Assembly (NCBI GenBank): GCA_025024175.1
Contig: QCXZ01000138.1
Coordinates: 50,377,092-50,441,091, forward strand
Direction: 5' to 3'
DNA from: Rhyzopertha dominica
Lineage: Eukaryota; Arthropoda; Insecta; Coleoptera; Bostrichidae
Length of the DNA stretch: 64,000 bases
Positions 1-19,900 of this stretch are shown one piece after another. Made by a program: the position numbers and the translations under genes. Numbering within the stretch: the first letter of the stretch is position 1; each line of letters begins with the position of its first letter. The notes under the pieces were generated by a model. The model did not search any database. It had not been told where the DNA came from and worked only from the letters and a program-made list of their open reading frames with translations.

Positions 1-48
1 GCAATAACTTCAACTTTACCACCACCCTCTCATTGACCTTAATTTTAG

Positions 49-6268
<6,220 letters not shown>

Positions 6269-6324
6269 AAATTTATTATTGTGTATCGTATATTGTAAGA
6301 TGACTGTTTTAATTTATGATGTCA

Positions 6325-6330
6325 AATAAA
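6325..6330 (+). other. Poly(A) signal of DHX8
   Basis: AATAAA lies 57 bases after the DHX8 stop codon in AT-rich DNA. It is the first canonical signal downstream and implies a very short 3' UTR. Confidence 0.75.
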
Positions 6331-6842
6331 ACAGTTTTGTTAAAAAATGTAGTGATTTTAATTTTAAACATTACTTTTGAATAAAGTTGATATCTGAAAT
6401 CTAAATTATGTATTTTTTTGAATCTAAAATAAAAAAAATGATCTGAGTAGTGAAAAGCCATGAACACACAAAATAGAAAGGCAAGCNGTGCAAAAGTAGA
6501 AGAAAAACAGTAGCTGTGCAACCAATTGCGATGGAGTGGGANGNTTAAAAACCAGGTAGGTAAATGTACTGTTTTCACTAGAAGTAATATTTACAAATAG
6601 AAAACTTGTAGTTTTCAAAAATGTTGTCAGAAACGAGCTAGGATGTTCAGGGATTTTTTTATGATTTTTTTGTCCATAAAGTGTAAAGGTTTGTTTAGAT
6701 GCCTATAACGCCTCTATCTGATGACACAGCTCATTAAAAATCGTCAGTCTAGCAGAGAATTAAACGTTCTTTCCCAAGTATTTTAACAGCAAATCGTTAG
6801 GGTGAGCCGTATTTTTTTTTAGGATTTTTTGAAATTATTAAC

Positions 6843-7560
6843 CTTCGATCTAATTTCCACCATTTCCAAAAAGAACGCTACAGGTAGTGACCATCTGATG
6901 CCAAATTTGGATTCAGGAGATGAAAATTAGTAAATAAACTTATGTGCTTAGCCGAAGCAGATGTTAAAAATTTTTTGGTTCAGTTTTGGTGGAGGCGCCG
7001 GCGCCGGGTTTACGCGTTAAATGTACTTACGATAATAAAATTATAATTATCGATCCGACTTTTTTCAACACAGGGTGTGAAAGAGAGTCAAATTCTGAGT
7101 CTTTTGACATAAAACAGTTTAAAATTGCTTAGCAAATTTAGAAGTTACAAGACGAAATGTAATAATCATTTTTTCATAGTATTTCATTGGTATCTCAAAA
7201 ACTAAAGAAGATAAAAGTTTACTAACGTTCGATCTAATTTGAACCACTTCCAAAGCGAACCGCTGCACCTAGCGACCAACTGACCTTATATTTTGAGGAG
7301 GTGAAAATTAATAAAAAAAAACGACGGTAAAAATTTTTTTGTTCAATTTTGGTGGAGGCGCCGCGCCGAGTTTACGCGTTAAATGTACGGGAATAAAATT
7401 ATTATTTACGGTACGACTTTTTTTAACACAGGGTGCGAAAGAGCGTCAAATTCTGAGTCTGTTGACATAAAACAGTTTAAAAGTGCATCACAAATTAAAA
7501 GTTACAGAATAATCATTTTTTTGTAGTTTCTCATTGGTATCTCGAAAACTAAAGAAGGTC
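6843..7560. repeat. Two-copy tandem repeat (~380 bp and ~335 bp) between convergent genes
   Basis: Unit 1 begins near 6843 and unit 2 near 7225. Both open with TTCGATCTAATTT and share, in the same order, a GGTGGAGGCGCC...TTTACGCGTTAAATGTAC block, an AACACAGGGTG block followed by GTCAAATTCTGAG, and an ATTGGTATCTC block. The GC-rich box of unit 1 contains the perfect palindrome GGCGCCGGCGCC near 6996; unit 2 has lost part of it. The repeat lies between the 3' ends of DHX8 and the Patched-like gene. It could be a minimal satellite array or a duplicated transposon end. Confidence 0.85.
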
Positions 7561-7793
7561 AATTCAGGTTGAAAGAATGTGAAGAGCTTAATTTGATTAT
7601 AAGTACATGTACACACGGTGTACTTTCTAAACCAAACATTAATACAAGCAAGATAAATTGAGTACTTATTCATGATCACACAATTTTGGTTCAGTGTTGA
7701 GGTCTTCTTTCCAAATCATGTTTACTTGAAACATAATACTTACAATTGATGCATTAAACGAAAACGTAAACGTACAAGTATTTTTTATTAATA

Positions 7794-7799
7794 GTGTAA
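7794..7799 (-). other. Poly(A) signal of the Patched-like gene
   Basis: The minus strand reads AATAAA about 170 bases after the TAG stop at 7971-7973. It is the nearest canonical signal I noticed. Confidence 0.55.
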
Positions 7800-7970
7800 A
7801 AATAACTATACAATAGAAAACAACGCACGTCATTCTAAATCCTACTTATTGCTAAAAACATTGAGCATCTTCAAAGTTAACAACCGGCAAACTTCGTTCC
7901 ATAAAAGTCAAATGCAATATATATACAGATTGCTTACGTCACTTTAAAGCACCACTGTTACGATTGGCTT

Positions 7971-10900
7971 CTAAGGGAACCTCAGTTCTTGTATGTATCT
8001 GTTTGGATTCTGAACGTTGTGATAGGAACTAGATCTTGCTAGTCCTTGCTGTCTAATGTACCTCTGCTCAGGGGGTGAATATCTTCGTCTCTGTCTGTTT
8101 TGATACCCATATTCTCTAGGGTCCGTTCTGCAATTATTATCATAGCCCCGTGTTCTATCTTCACTCCTCTCCCTCCTTCTGTAATAATCTCTATCGGAAT
8201 CAGTTCCATAAATATCTAGGACATGAGCCGCTTGAAACTGGCTAGGTGCGAGGTCAGAGTTGCGTCTCCATAATTCCCTATACCGACGTTCCACTAGTTC
8301 CTCCTCTATTAGCTGTTTCTTGTTAGAGTTGGAGCTAGATTCACTAGAATTTTCCTCTGACGTTCCCAATCCCAAATCTTTCTCCGTATCATAAATCTTG
8401 AAATTCTTCCCCAGCTTCTCTATTGTTGGGAGGTTCTTTAAGTTATTGCTCAGGTTACTTCCGTTTAGAGTAAACTGAGGATGTGGGATGCAGTATGGAT
8501 GTGGCAGCGCTTTTTTAACGGCTGACATTCCAATTTCTTCTTTCTTATCGTGATTGGTGCACGAACCAGGTCCAAACAGAGACAACAGAACAGGAAGCAG
8601 TAGAATACCGTGCATCGCTCCAAAGAACACGACCAAGAACACCATTTTAAAGAACACAGAGAAGATATAGTTGTCGGCAAGTAACAAGGCAACCATCCGA
8701 GAATCGTGCTCACCGCTCCCTGGAAAATGGGCAATCCTAACGCATACAAACACTCTCTAACCCTTTCCGATGGCCTCTCAGCTTTCGATGACATGTAAGC
8801 GTAGCATATGTGGGCTGTGAAGTCTACACTGAATCCAATGCACATGATAAGGTTTATCATTGAAATCGAATCTAGATTAACGCTCCACAGAGCCATGTAG
8901 CCTACCACTCCTGTTTCTATGGATATGATGCTGAATGCTACCCATATGGAGCAAAGTACGTTTGGTATGAAGATGAAGGAGACTATCATCATGGTTATTC
9001 CACCCAAAATCATGTTTTGGAGGGACACTGGACGGACGAGTTCAAACTAGAACAAATATGTTGTAATCAACAATCGATAGTGGTAGGTCTCGTCATTCTA
9101 AATAGTTCATATGTGCCTGCTATAAATATGTGTTTATTGGATAATTCTCGAAACAGAGTTAATAAAGTCATGATCTATGATCATGTAGTTTGCTTCAAAA
9201 CTCGACATGTGTGGTTTATTTACATTAATTGTTCATAATAGAGGAGATAAATAGATTAACTATATGGCATTTATGTACATGCTTCCTACCTGGTCAAAGA
9301 ATACAAAATAGGGATGAAAAACGCTAGCATTCAGTGAAGATTCCTTGCATATCTTCCTCAAAGCTCTAACCATCTCTTTTTCGTGTTCAGTACCAGAAAT
9401 ATTAACGGCTTGTATCAAAAACCTCATTCCTATTATCTTGTCGCCATCATCGTTGAACTTGACATCCAAAGAAAATGGACTTGTTGGTGCCAACCAATAC
9501 TGCAACCGGAAAATTTATTAGATTACCATTTAACATAAATTACAGATAATACCACCTCTTTTAAGGCGCTTATAAACCCATCGTGCGTTTTTATCGATAT
9601 GTTGAGGTAGTCTTCATTTCTCTCCGCATACTGGACGAAACTCCTCAACCACGATTCTGTATACAGCGGATTGGAAATGTAAGATGTATTTTCAAACGTC
9701 TGGGTGAGATTTTCAACCTGCTGCTGGACGAACGGATCAGCGTAGTCAAGTTCACCGCTAACAACGACTTGTATCCTGAAATTTGGAACTTTTAGTTTAG
9801 GCTACTTCGGGAAACTTGCTAGTTGGCTACCTGTATGGAAATTCCCTGAAGTAGTCATCCTCCCTGTCGAAAAACTCGATGGCGTATGAATCCCTTTTGG
9901 CGACTTTCCTTCGTTCGAGTCCTTCTTCTATCTTCGTCACGCCATAGCCTGCTCCCGCCAGGTAAAGTATGAATATTAGGATTATGAAGACTTTTACGCA
10001 GCTGTTGTTGAGAAACGCTGCGAAATAGTCTCTGAAGAAGACCATGAAGCCGTGTTCCCTGTTGTCTATGGGGTTGTCTGAGTCTTCTGGGTCCACACCT
10101 CCAATGCAAAAGACGCGGTAGAACCACGAACGGTGCGCTGAAAATAAAACAGACTTTGATAGGTGAAGTAGCAGGGTTGCCATTAAAAAAACAATCGAAG
10201 ACAATGGGACGCAAGACGATTAACAAAAACAAACATTTATTCTAAGTATAATCGGCCAGGGATAGTAAAATAAGTAAATAAACAAACAAATACATAAATT
10301 TTCCCAGCTATATTCATATTCGTTACACGCACTACAATTTCCTAAGCGGCTGCCTTGTGTTATGCGATCATATTAGTACTGGCATATAAAAAGTGATGTA
10401 GATTGCGCTGGCTGATTTCCGTTTGCAATTAATCTAATTTATGGCTATTAGATAGACTTCAGGCCCCATATTAATGTGGTCGACGAATGGAGGGAAAAAG
10501 GTTACGAGGTGCCTAAACTTTCTCTAATCGTCTCAGCGGATATGCGAACAGCTATCTTTAATTGCATCAAAGTTTAGATCGTGTGTAACTTAGGAGACGG
10601 AGAACGTTATTCTCCGAGCCCACTGGGTTATATTGAGAACAAAAAGCTCTATGGAGCACGCTTTCTTTAGAGCAAATGTTTTTTATATGACAACTTTATC
10701 TTATATTAATATATTTCTTACATAATAATGGTTCATCTTAAGTTTCCTATATAGTTTTCGATACGATTGTACAATTTTCCCGACTGCTACTAATACAAGT
10801 TTTTTTGTGTCTACCCACTGTACTAATACCATTCAGGTTAAATACTATTTTTAGAAACAGTTAAACATTATTGTCCCTCAGTTCTGTAATACCAATTAAT

Positions 10901-13900
10901 TTTTTTGTTTTCCTTCTCAATATTCCAGACCTTTTTAAGAAAAAGCACTGCTAACTCAACGTAGTTATATAAAAATGTTCAGAAAAACTGTGCATTATAA
11001 TCTAGAAAATGCCTTGTAATAAGAATCTTCATCGATCACCGTAGCTGTAAAATTCTTTATATAACTGACAAATTACATAACTCAACGACTTAAGAAATTC
11101 CGGAGAAAGCACATTTCAAAGAAAATCATCGCTTTCTACGGGACTAACAAGATTGTGTTGTACTGCAAACAGGTTGATAACTAAACTATCTATTATAGTT
11201 AAGCATACAATAGCACAGAAGAAATTCAGGCTATTATACTAAACAAACGACGTATTCAACAACACTTTTTTCTTTAAAGTGCATGTCGCTCGAATTAAAT
11301 GTGTAATTATTTCTGCCAGTTTATAGAAAAAGCATCAAGAGTAATTGTTGATGTCAACGACCCAGTTAAGGGTATCACGAGTATTTCATTCAAATTTGTT
11401 TAGAAACGATCGCAATGGCTGATAAAAACGATGGGAAGTTCAACGTTTTGATATATCAATCTGGCACAAGAAATTGCGTTGTTAAGTAATTTTTAATGAC
11501 CCATATGATCTTTCTGAACTACAGTTAGTGATAACACACCATGATGTTTCTATAATGTCACATATTTTTTGTAGATGATAATAAATATAGGGTACTAAAT
11601 TTTTAAGGCATTGTCCTTTCCAACACAAGATAATTAATACATTTATTTCCTTGTTTACACTGCTGGATATGGCGCTAATTTTATCTAAAAGAAAGTTGAG
11701 CACATGGACCGATGATTTTTGANCTGATCCCTTATACTGATTTTGAATACCATTGAGTTTTTCAATAAAATTGACCCTCNCCATTAGGTAAAGAAGTTTA
11801 CCTTTAAGTGTACAATTTGGGACANTCTACACGTCCAACAAGGATTGGAATCATAGGCATGCAAAACATNGGATCCATTAATATAAAAACTAATTCCTTA
11901 TTACGTCTGGAAATCATGTGACAGAGGAGTAATGAGGAAAAACAAACAGAAACGAGTGTTTTAGAGTAAAAGTAAACGAAAAGAAAAAAATTGCTATAAA
12001 TATTGTTTCTGATTCCCATCTATTAACGAGCAACATTAAATTTCGTACTCCCCATAATTTACCCGAGGCATCGCGGCAATTAAACTTCCCAAGATTAACG
12101 GCTCCGTCCGTTTTCTATAACTAGCCCATTTAGCTTTCGACGTGACGCCACCATGGCATCCTTTTTTTCCAGTATCATTTGCATGGCCTCGGGAGAAAGT
12201 TCCGGGTACTTCCGTCCTTTGAAAAAAACGTCGTTAAGAAAAATTTCCCTGTCAAAATTACACACGGGGACTCCGCGTTGCGTAATGACGTGTCCGATCT
12301 GGCCACCATAAAGAATCCGATACGTAACTAGCGGCTCGCGGAAGAACGGCCTCTACTTTCTTCGTTCTTCCGGCCTTGACGGGTTATGTAATGGAGAAAG
12401 GTGCCCGGAGCGGTCTAGCGCTGTTGATGTTTACGTTCGAGTGGCATAGAACACTGGAGCTTCAAAATATCACTTAGAATCTTTTTTGTTTGACAGAATT
12501 TGATAATCACTTACAGTATGTTTGGAAGCTTTCGGTCCTTCTTCATAGTATCAAGACATGTCTTCATAAGCTGAAGAAGAACCGTCCCCAATCTTGAGTG
12601 CAGACGAAGAACCCGAAAATATAATTGCTCAAGGAGCCAAGAACAATTGGTTCTATAATGTAAACTGGTCCATTTTTACAAATTGGGATACATGTAGTAA
12701 TGTTACTTCTACAAGATTAGTCTTCTATCATTAAGGACATTATGTAAAAATCTTACCCTCAGAAGTACCCTATATTTCTCATATAGGATGATAATCCAAA
12801 AAAACATTCGAACTTTTCCTCCAGTAGAATCAAGTAAGGGTAAGCAAGTTATGATAAGTAATATGTTTATAGCTAGCATGTGCTATTTTACTATTTAGGA
12901 ACATATCATTTTTTGTGGATTGAATGAAAATTTCTAGGCCTATATTTTCTTTAGTAGAAGTTTCAGAACCTTTAATATCACAAACACGTTATTTATTTTT
13001 ATTAGTGAGACAGACAGGCAAACACTTTGCGTGTTTATTTCTTTAAACCTTCAATCCTTTCACTTACCAGACTTCGATCTTGGCTGGACCTTCACGCAAA
13101 TGACGGAATGCAAATTCTTATGTTCGCAGTATCCGGAAATAGCGAGACACGCGGCGAAGAACGTCAAGTGCCAGAAGAACGTGAACAACGCCGCCATTCC
13201 AGAGTAGATGCAGAAAATTGTGACCGAAGGGAAGGGACTGAAGATGCCGATGACGAAACTGATGATGTCTGTCACCGAAGTTATGGTTATGGAAACGGCC
13301 GCTTCGCTAAGGGTGGTTGCCATACGTTCTGGGACGCTGGATTTGATGGAAGTGCGACGCCAGGCCGCCAACATCACGAAGGTGTCGTCGATTCCGATTC
13401 CTTGAACAAAAAGATGATATTTTAATTGTGGTTCAAAATGCTCTTTCGAAGTATTTTTTCTTTCATTGTTGGGTGCAAAGTTGCTTAAATATTTTTTGTC
13501 ATTTATATGATTAAAAGGATGTTGTAGACAGGAGACACTATATGTCACTTCTTAATGTTAAAAGAAACTACCTCAGGTAAATCCTTACCTATCATTAAAA
13601 ACGGGGCTGCAAGATTTATTCCAATGAAGTCGATCCCGAAGTACATACAGGCTCCGAATGCTGACACTGTGGCCATTCCAGCACTTATGTTACCTAGAAG
13701 TCCCAGCCAGGGTTTGGACCTTACCCAGTCGGTCATCATACATGTCACTACAATAATTGAATAAAATAGACAATTATTTATCAAGTCATTAAATATGTTA
13801 TGTCACACAAAGCTGGTAAGCGGATTAGCAGGAGAAAGCAGCTGCAGAAAGATTTGTTGATTAAATAATTTCTTCTGGAAAAGCAAGAATAGCTTTCAAG

Positions 13901-16900
13901 AGAATTATACAATGATGTGTAGAAAGATCTCTGTTAAAATTCTAGTGACATAATGCTTTTGAATGTGATGTCCATATTTTAATTCATCAGAAGTTCAAGA
14001 TAAACGATGAATGAAACGAACAGCTTTGACAAACAATATGCTTATCAAATATTACTTGAATAAGATAATTTCATACTGCTTTATGGACGGTGGATGCTGA
14101 AAAGAAAACAAGCAGGAGTTTTTCAGTTCAAAACGGCTACGCAATCAGCTCTGCAAGGAAGCATCAACAGTTACACTCCACTGTCAATACAAATCTTAAA
14201 CACTTACCAACTGAGAATATAGCCATAATGAGGAACGTTGATGTAAAGTAGGGAATAACTGATCTGGTGTTCTTCTCCATTTCGTGGTCCAGTGTCCTTG
14301 AAGCGAACATGGCTATCCTTATGTGCTTGAATTTGCCATCATCTTGGGCTTTGGTTATTGTATCCAGAAACGCGTCCTCCCAGGCGGCACCTCTGAAAGA
14401 CGTCAAAATAAATCCTATATAATCTTTAACGTCATTATGGGGCAACTATTCAAACAACAAATGTAATTATTGTAGCAAAAATACACATGTGGTTGTAAAT
14501 AAAGAAGCAAAATGTCATGTTGAATAATATTTTATCCACAATCACTTTATAATTGAAGTTTTATACACACTTAAGAACCGTATAAAGTACCACTTTATCC
14601 ACTAGTGAGATAAAGAAAAATACAATTTTAAGTCAATCACATTTTATTTATTCATTATGAACATTAACATTATCATTTATTTTTATAAACATTCTCGAAT
14701 TTATAAAAGAGGGGCCATTAAAAGATGGGTGTATGCAAATAAAAAAAACTGTGTGCAAGACATTTATTAAGAAAGAGAGTAAGTTTTACTGAGTACCTTT
14801 TTAGATAAGTCTAAATCTTTTTCTTTCTGTTTTTTATTGCTATAAGATAGCAAATCAGTGTAGAAAAACAATACATATTTTACTCGCGACTGTTTTGAAA
14901 AAAAAAGAAAGTTCAAATTTTGAGAATGATTTTTAAATTACGAACTAAACAACTGACAATTATCAAACATGCTTATGTGATAATCAGTAAACAATTAAAG
15001 AAAAGCGTGAAAATGTATTCAATATCAAATGGTGAAAACAATATCATACAGCGTCAATACGGCAAAGCTTTAGTGTAAATCATTAACTTAAATTTTAAAC
15101 AGTACTGAAGTGTTATATATTTACATCTTAAGGTTTGCATTATTCTTTATACCTAAACCTAAGTAAATATGAAATATTATGCAGGATGTTGTAGCTAAAA
15201 GTTAAATTTTAAAGTTTCTTGGTTTATTTATTAAAGGGAGTGTTCATATAAAGAGTTGAAAGTCTTGAAAAATGAACGGGATGTGAGTTTTCGGTTGTTT
15301 TCTAAAAAAAATTAAGAAATCCAAATCTTTCTGCTACATATTCATATAGTTTTATGTGAAGAACACTACTCCTTTTTTTGTCAGAATTATTTTGGGGTTC
15401 AGTCGCACTTTATCCGCTTAAGAAAATTAAACCCTCGAGCTTCTCACGTGTAAACATTCTTGCGTGGATACAATGCTATCTGAAACATTTATACAATAAA
15501 TAACTATTAATTCTTAAGTAACGTTTGTACACTTTAAAGCTTTTGCAAGTAATTAAGAATTTGGACATACAATGATAATCAAACATAGGAAATAAAAATC
15601 AAGTACTCTGTTTTGGATATATGGTTTAATAACAGAGTAAATGACAAACATGCAAAGTAGTCTCTAAGCATCAATAATTGAAATCTTAAAATTTATCCTG
15701 CTCTTGTTTTAGTCATTTTGATTTTTAATGGTGAAACTATGACATGATTAGTATTAAATTGGGTGGAATTTTCTTGTGTGCCACATCCTGCAAACAGATT
15801 CCGCATATTTGCTTTCATAACAGAGTTTCAACAACTCAATTAACAGAGCGGGTATTGTTCATCCATCTGCATTAGGAATTCTTAGCAGCCTGCAAACCAA
15901 CGACCTCAGATACCAGGGTTCTATAATTAATAACGAAAATCACGTCTAACACAAAGGAATCACTGTCACATATGTTTCTTTCAAAATTAAGCTGAAACAT
16001 ATCCTAAATGTAGTAGGTAACCGATAATTTTTACGGGACGAGATGAACCTTGGAATTGACCTACTACAACAATTTCCACTTTGTGTAATTTTCGGCAAAT
16101 AGAAACATAATGTTCCCAGCAAGAACTGTGTATCAAAATCACGTAATTTTTTTGAGGAACTAGGTACTAGAAAAAAAACTGTGCGACTGCAAGCCATTTA
16201 CTTTGTAGTCAATTTACTTGGCTCTTTTAATTTAGGGACTTTTCCTTCAAAATATCGAATGTGGTACATTCATCAAGATATTTCATTTGCAACTGTTTAC
16301 TTAATATGTTGAATGGATTCAAAGGTGCATTCATTGTGAAACATCCTGAATCAATTAGGTAGCTTGGAAACAAGCTGATTGAACGCCAGTCCAAATACAG
16401 CGTGAAGAATTCCGTAGGTTTCGCGAACAAGGTAAAATAATTATCAGTACCAAATAACGCTATTCTTGTCTCCTTCGATGTGTCTAATCTTTTCACTTCT
16501 ATCCCCCTAAATGAACTTTTAACAGTCCTCAAAAATAACATAGAGATGTGGCACCTGTCAAACACAGAAAAAACTGAACTACTGAATATTGTGGAAATTT
16601 GCATAGATCGAAGTTATTTTACGTTCAATGACACATTCTGCAAGCAAGACGATGGACTGCCAATGGGTTCACCTTTGTCTCCAGTTTTGGCCGAAATTTT
16701 CATGTCAAATTTCGAAGAAAAGTTTTTTGTAAAGAAAAATGAAATTATTAATAATGTATTATTCTGGACTAAATATGTTGATGATGTTTTTTGTATTTGG
16801 ACGGGAACTGACAGGCAGTTGGATGTATTCTTAAAATTCTTAAATACAATAAATAAAAAGGTTCAATTTACCCTAGAAAAAGAAAAGGATGGAGCTCTTC

Positions 16901-19900
16901 ATTTTCTGGACTTATCAATGTCGGTAAAAAATTGTAAAATTGACTTTGAATTTATAGAAAACCAACACAGTCAGATGTTACAATCCCGGCTTCTTCAAAT
17001 CAATCGTTACAGATTAAGCATTCCGTGTTTTATAAACAGATTAATAAATATACCACTTAGAAAAGAAAGTTTCGAAAAAGAATTGACGACAATTAAACAA
17101 ATAGCCTTTAACAATGGATACGACACAAAAATTGTGGACCAAATACTTAAAAAGCAATATAAAATTAGAATACAAAGAGTGCTGTACAATGCTAACATCA
17201 ATGACAAAAAAAACATATTTTTGCCGCAGTAAATTATGTCAAAGGAGTTAGTGTTTGTGTTAAAAATAGGCTGAATAGACTCGGAATAAAAGCAATAGAG
17301 GTTAATAAGTGCAATTTGGGAGGTCTTCTAGTTAACAATAAGCCAAAATCCAATCAATTGAACAAAACCGGCATTTACCAAATAAAATGCATGCAATGTG
17401 ACATGATATACATAGGATAATCAGGTAGAGCTATTAAAAACAGAATTAAAGAACATGTTGCGAATATAAATTCAAACAAAAGTACAACAGGTCAAAATGT
17501 TGCATTGTGAAAGGAAAGGTAAAAAACTGAACCTTTTAGAACTTTTGGAAATTAAAAAAGCTCAGCATCAGAAAAAACATTTGGCAAATACAAAAATAGA
17601 AATTCCCACGTCCAGTACGCCTTTGATATTACTGAAATTATAAAGTCGACCTTCAAACCCAGGCGAGAGATTTTACAACTGTATTTTACAACCCCTGTAA
17701 AAAAGGGGATGCAAACAAAATTCTGCACAACTGAGTTTAGTATGACGCTGTTATCTCTTTGACAATGACCGTTCTAGGTCGAAACGATCGTCAGAATTAT
17801 CTGATAAATCAAGTGAGACAAAGCACATACGTTCAATCAGCTTGTTTCCAAGCTACCTAATTGTTTATTTAATGTTTCTTAGTTCAAATGGTGGTACCAT
17901 CAGTTAACAGTAAGCGCAATTAGGGCTAAATTCCAACTGATGCGTCCATTTCCTCACCTAACATCGAACTTTTTAGTGTCTGCGTTGGCGAAGTAGACCA
18001 GTTGAACCGAGGGTACGCTGACGATGAGGCCATCCGGGCTGACGACGGAGCCGCCGAAGAAGACGGGGAAAGCGTGNGCGTCCCAGGTGACCGGGTTGAA
18101 CATCAACGNGAATGTCAGGTTCAGTTCCCCCTTTTCCACCTGCAAGAAAACATAGCCGGCGTTACGTGGCATTCTGATGTCATTCGAGCGGAATTATATT
18201 ATGCGCTCTACTTTCACCCGTGGGCTGGCATGATTGCGGGTAATAACTGTGTTACGGTTGCAATTTGGCATTCTGCGGAGGTCTGTGCAAAGTGCAATTT
18301 TTCTCCGCTAAGAGTTATGAGGCGGGAAACGTTTTCCTTTCGTTTCGCCTCATTTGAGTCACATTTTCATTTCCTTACATTCAATGAGGGGTAGAAAACT
18401 TAAGGGTAGTTACCATTTTCTTCTCAGTAACTTTTCATCCCTTAGTGGTTTCACGGTTCTGATCTAATTTTTGAAATCTATTATTTTTCTTGCATAAAAA
18501 AGTTACACTTTTTATATGTCGATAAGATTGACCGTTTTCGAGATAAACGATATTTTATTTGAACATGCTTAAACGGAAATGAAATATTCGAATCATATCA
18601 GCAATGCTATGACAAATAAAACAAACGATATTACTGTCATAATTAAGTAAAATTTAGAAGCGCTGCTATATTGACATATTCAGCATGTGTAAGCACATTA
18701 GGCATGATTGGCTGTAAACTGAAATCTTAATAAATTTTACTTAATTGTGACAGTAATATGGTTTGTTTTATTTGTCATAGTCTTGCTGATATGATTCGAA
18801 TATCTTATCGACATAGAAAAAGAGTAACTTTTTTGTGCGAGAAGAATGGTAGATTTCAGAAAAAAGTGGTTGTTAACTACAACTTCAAAGAGTCAATACC
18901 AGTTTTTTTGTTCAGAATTGTGAATACTACCATTTCCCTGAATCATCCTGTATTTGGGAGGAGGTTGGGGTTAAAAAAATTGTAATCCGATTTCATCTTT
19001 ATTGTAAATTTCAAAAACCGCTACATGCAGTGCTTTACACACAATTAACAAGAAACAACCTTTTTGAGCCACCCTGTTTACATAAAATTTCTTAGTCCAA
19101 CGTTTTCTGCCTAGAAAAAACTATATGTACGTGGTAAGAGTTCATTTGAACAGACGTTATATTTGGATTTAAAAAATTCATTTCGTGTATGATCAGGTAA
19201 GAACTTTAGAGGATGAGAAAGATATTCTGAATCGGATTGCAGAAAATCCAAAACTCAGCAACAGACGATTGACATCGAGATTTTTAGGTTTTTCGAGACA
19301 GATATCGAGAAAATCAATATCTCGTCTAGTCTCGTTTCCTACAACATTAGAGTTATTCATGTGTTTTTATTGCAGATGGTAGATAAATTAGTATGCAGTA
19401 TATCCAAATAAGAACATTATGGTTTTAAGACACCCACAAAAAACTGAAAATTTTGCGAACTGGATTCTATTTATTGCTGAAGTTGTTTAAAGTTTCTTAT
19501 ATTGTATAATGAAATATCTAGAAATGAACGTTAACTCTACCTGAATACACTCATTTTTCTGTACGACTTTTGAATCATTTGAAGTAGAAGGCTGTTTGTT
19601 CATCATTAAGAAATCCAACATTGTCATCGGCCACATTTTCAATGTATTTGTCACTGCTGATGCGTTCATAACCTTAGAGCAAGGTTATGATGTTACACGT
19701 CTTAAAAATGTGAATTGTGAAAGTTTAATACGTTATACATAATCAGATGTCTTAAAAACATATTCCATCAGCAAGCTTTTACGCTGTGTTAACCTAAAAA
19801 CCTTCATTATGCTCAATTACGCTGAAAAACGTAAGATACACCGTAAATCACAGTTCTGATTTGTTAAGAGTAAAACATCATCTTGGTCAAACCGGACATG

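Noticed and set aside
13027..13425. 132-codon plus-strand frame
   Set aside because: It is antisense to the sterol-sensing exon of the Patched-like gene, which has proper splice sites and family sequence.
16227..16604. 125-codon minus-strand frame at the left end of PLE-1
   Set aside because: Part is antisense to the RT. The rest shows no recognisable Penelope N-terminal motif, so I did not call an inverted second copy.
17790..17830. CTGATAAATC string as a hammerhead ribozyme core
   Set aside because: The conserved CUGANGA box is altered and no correctly placed GAAA follows; only the hairpin-GAAAC motif is reported.
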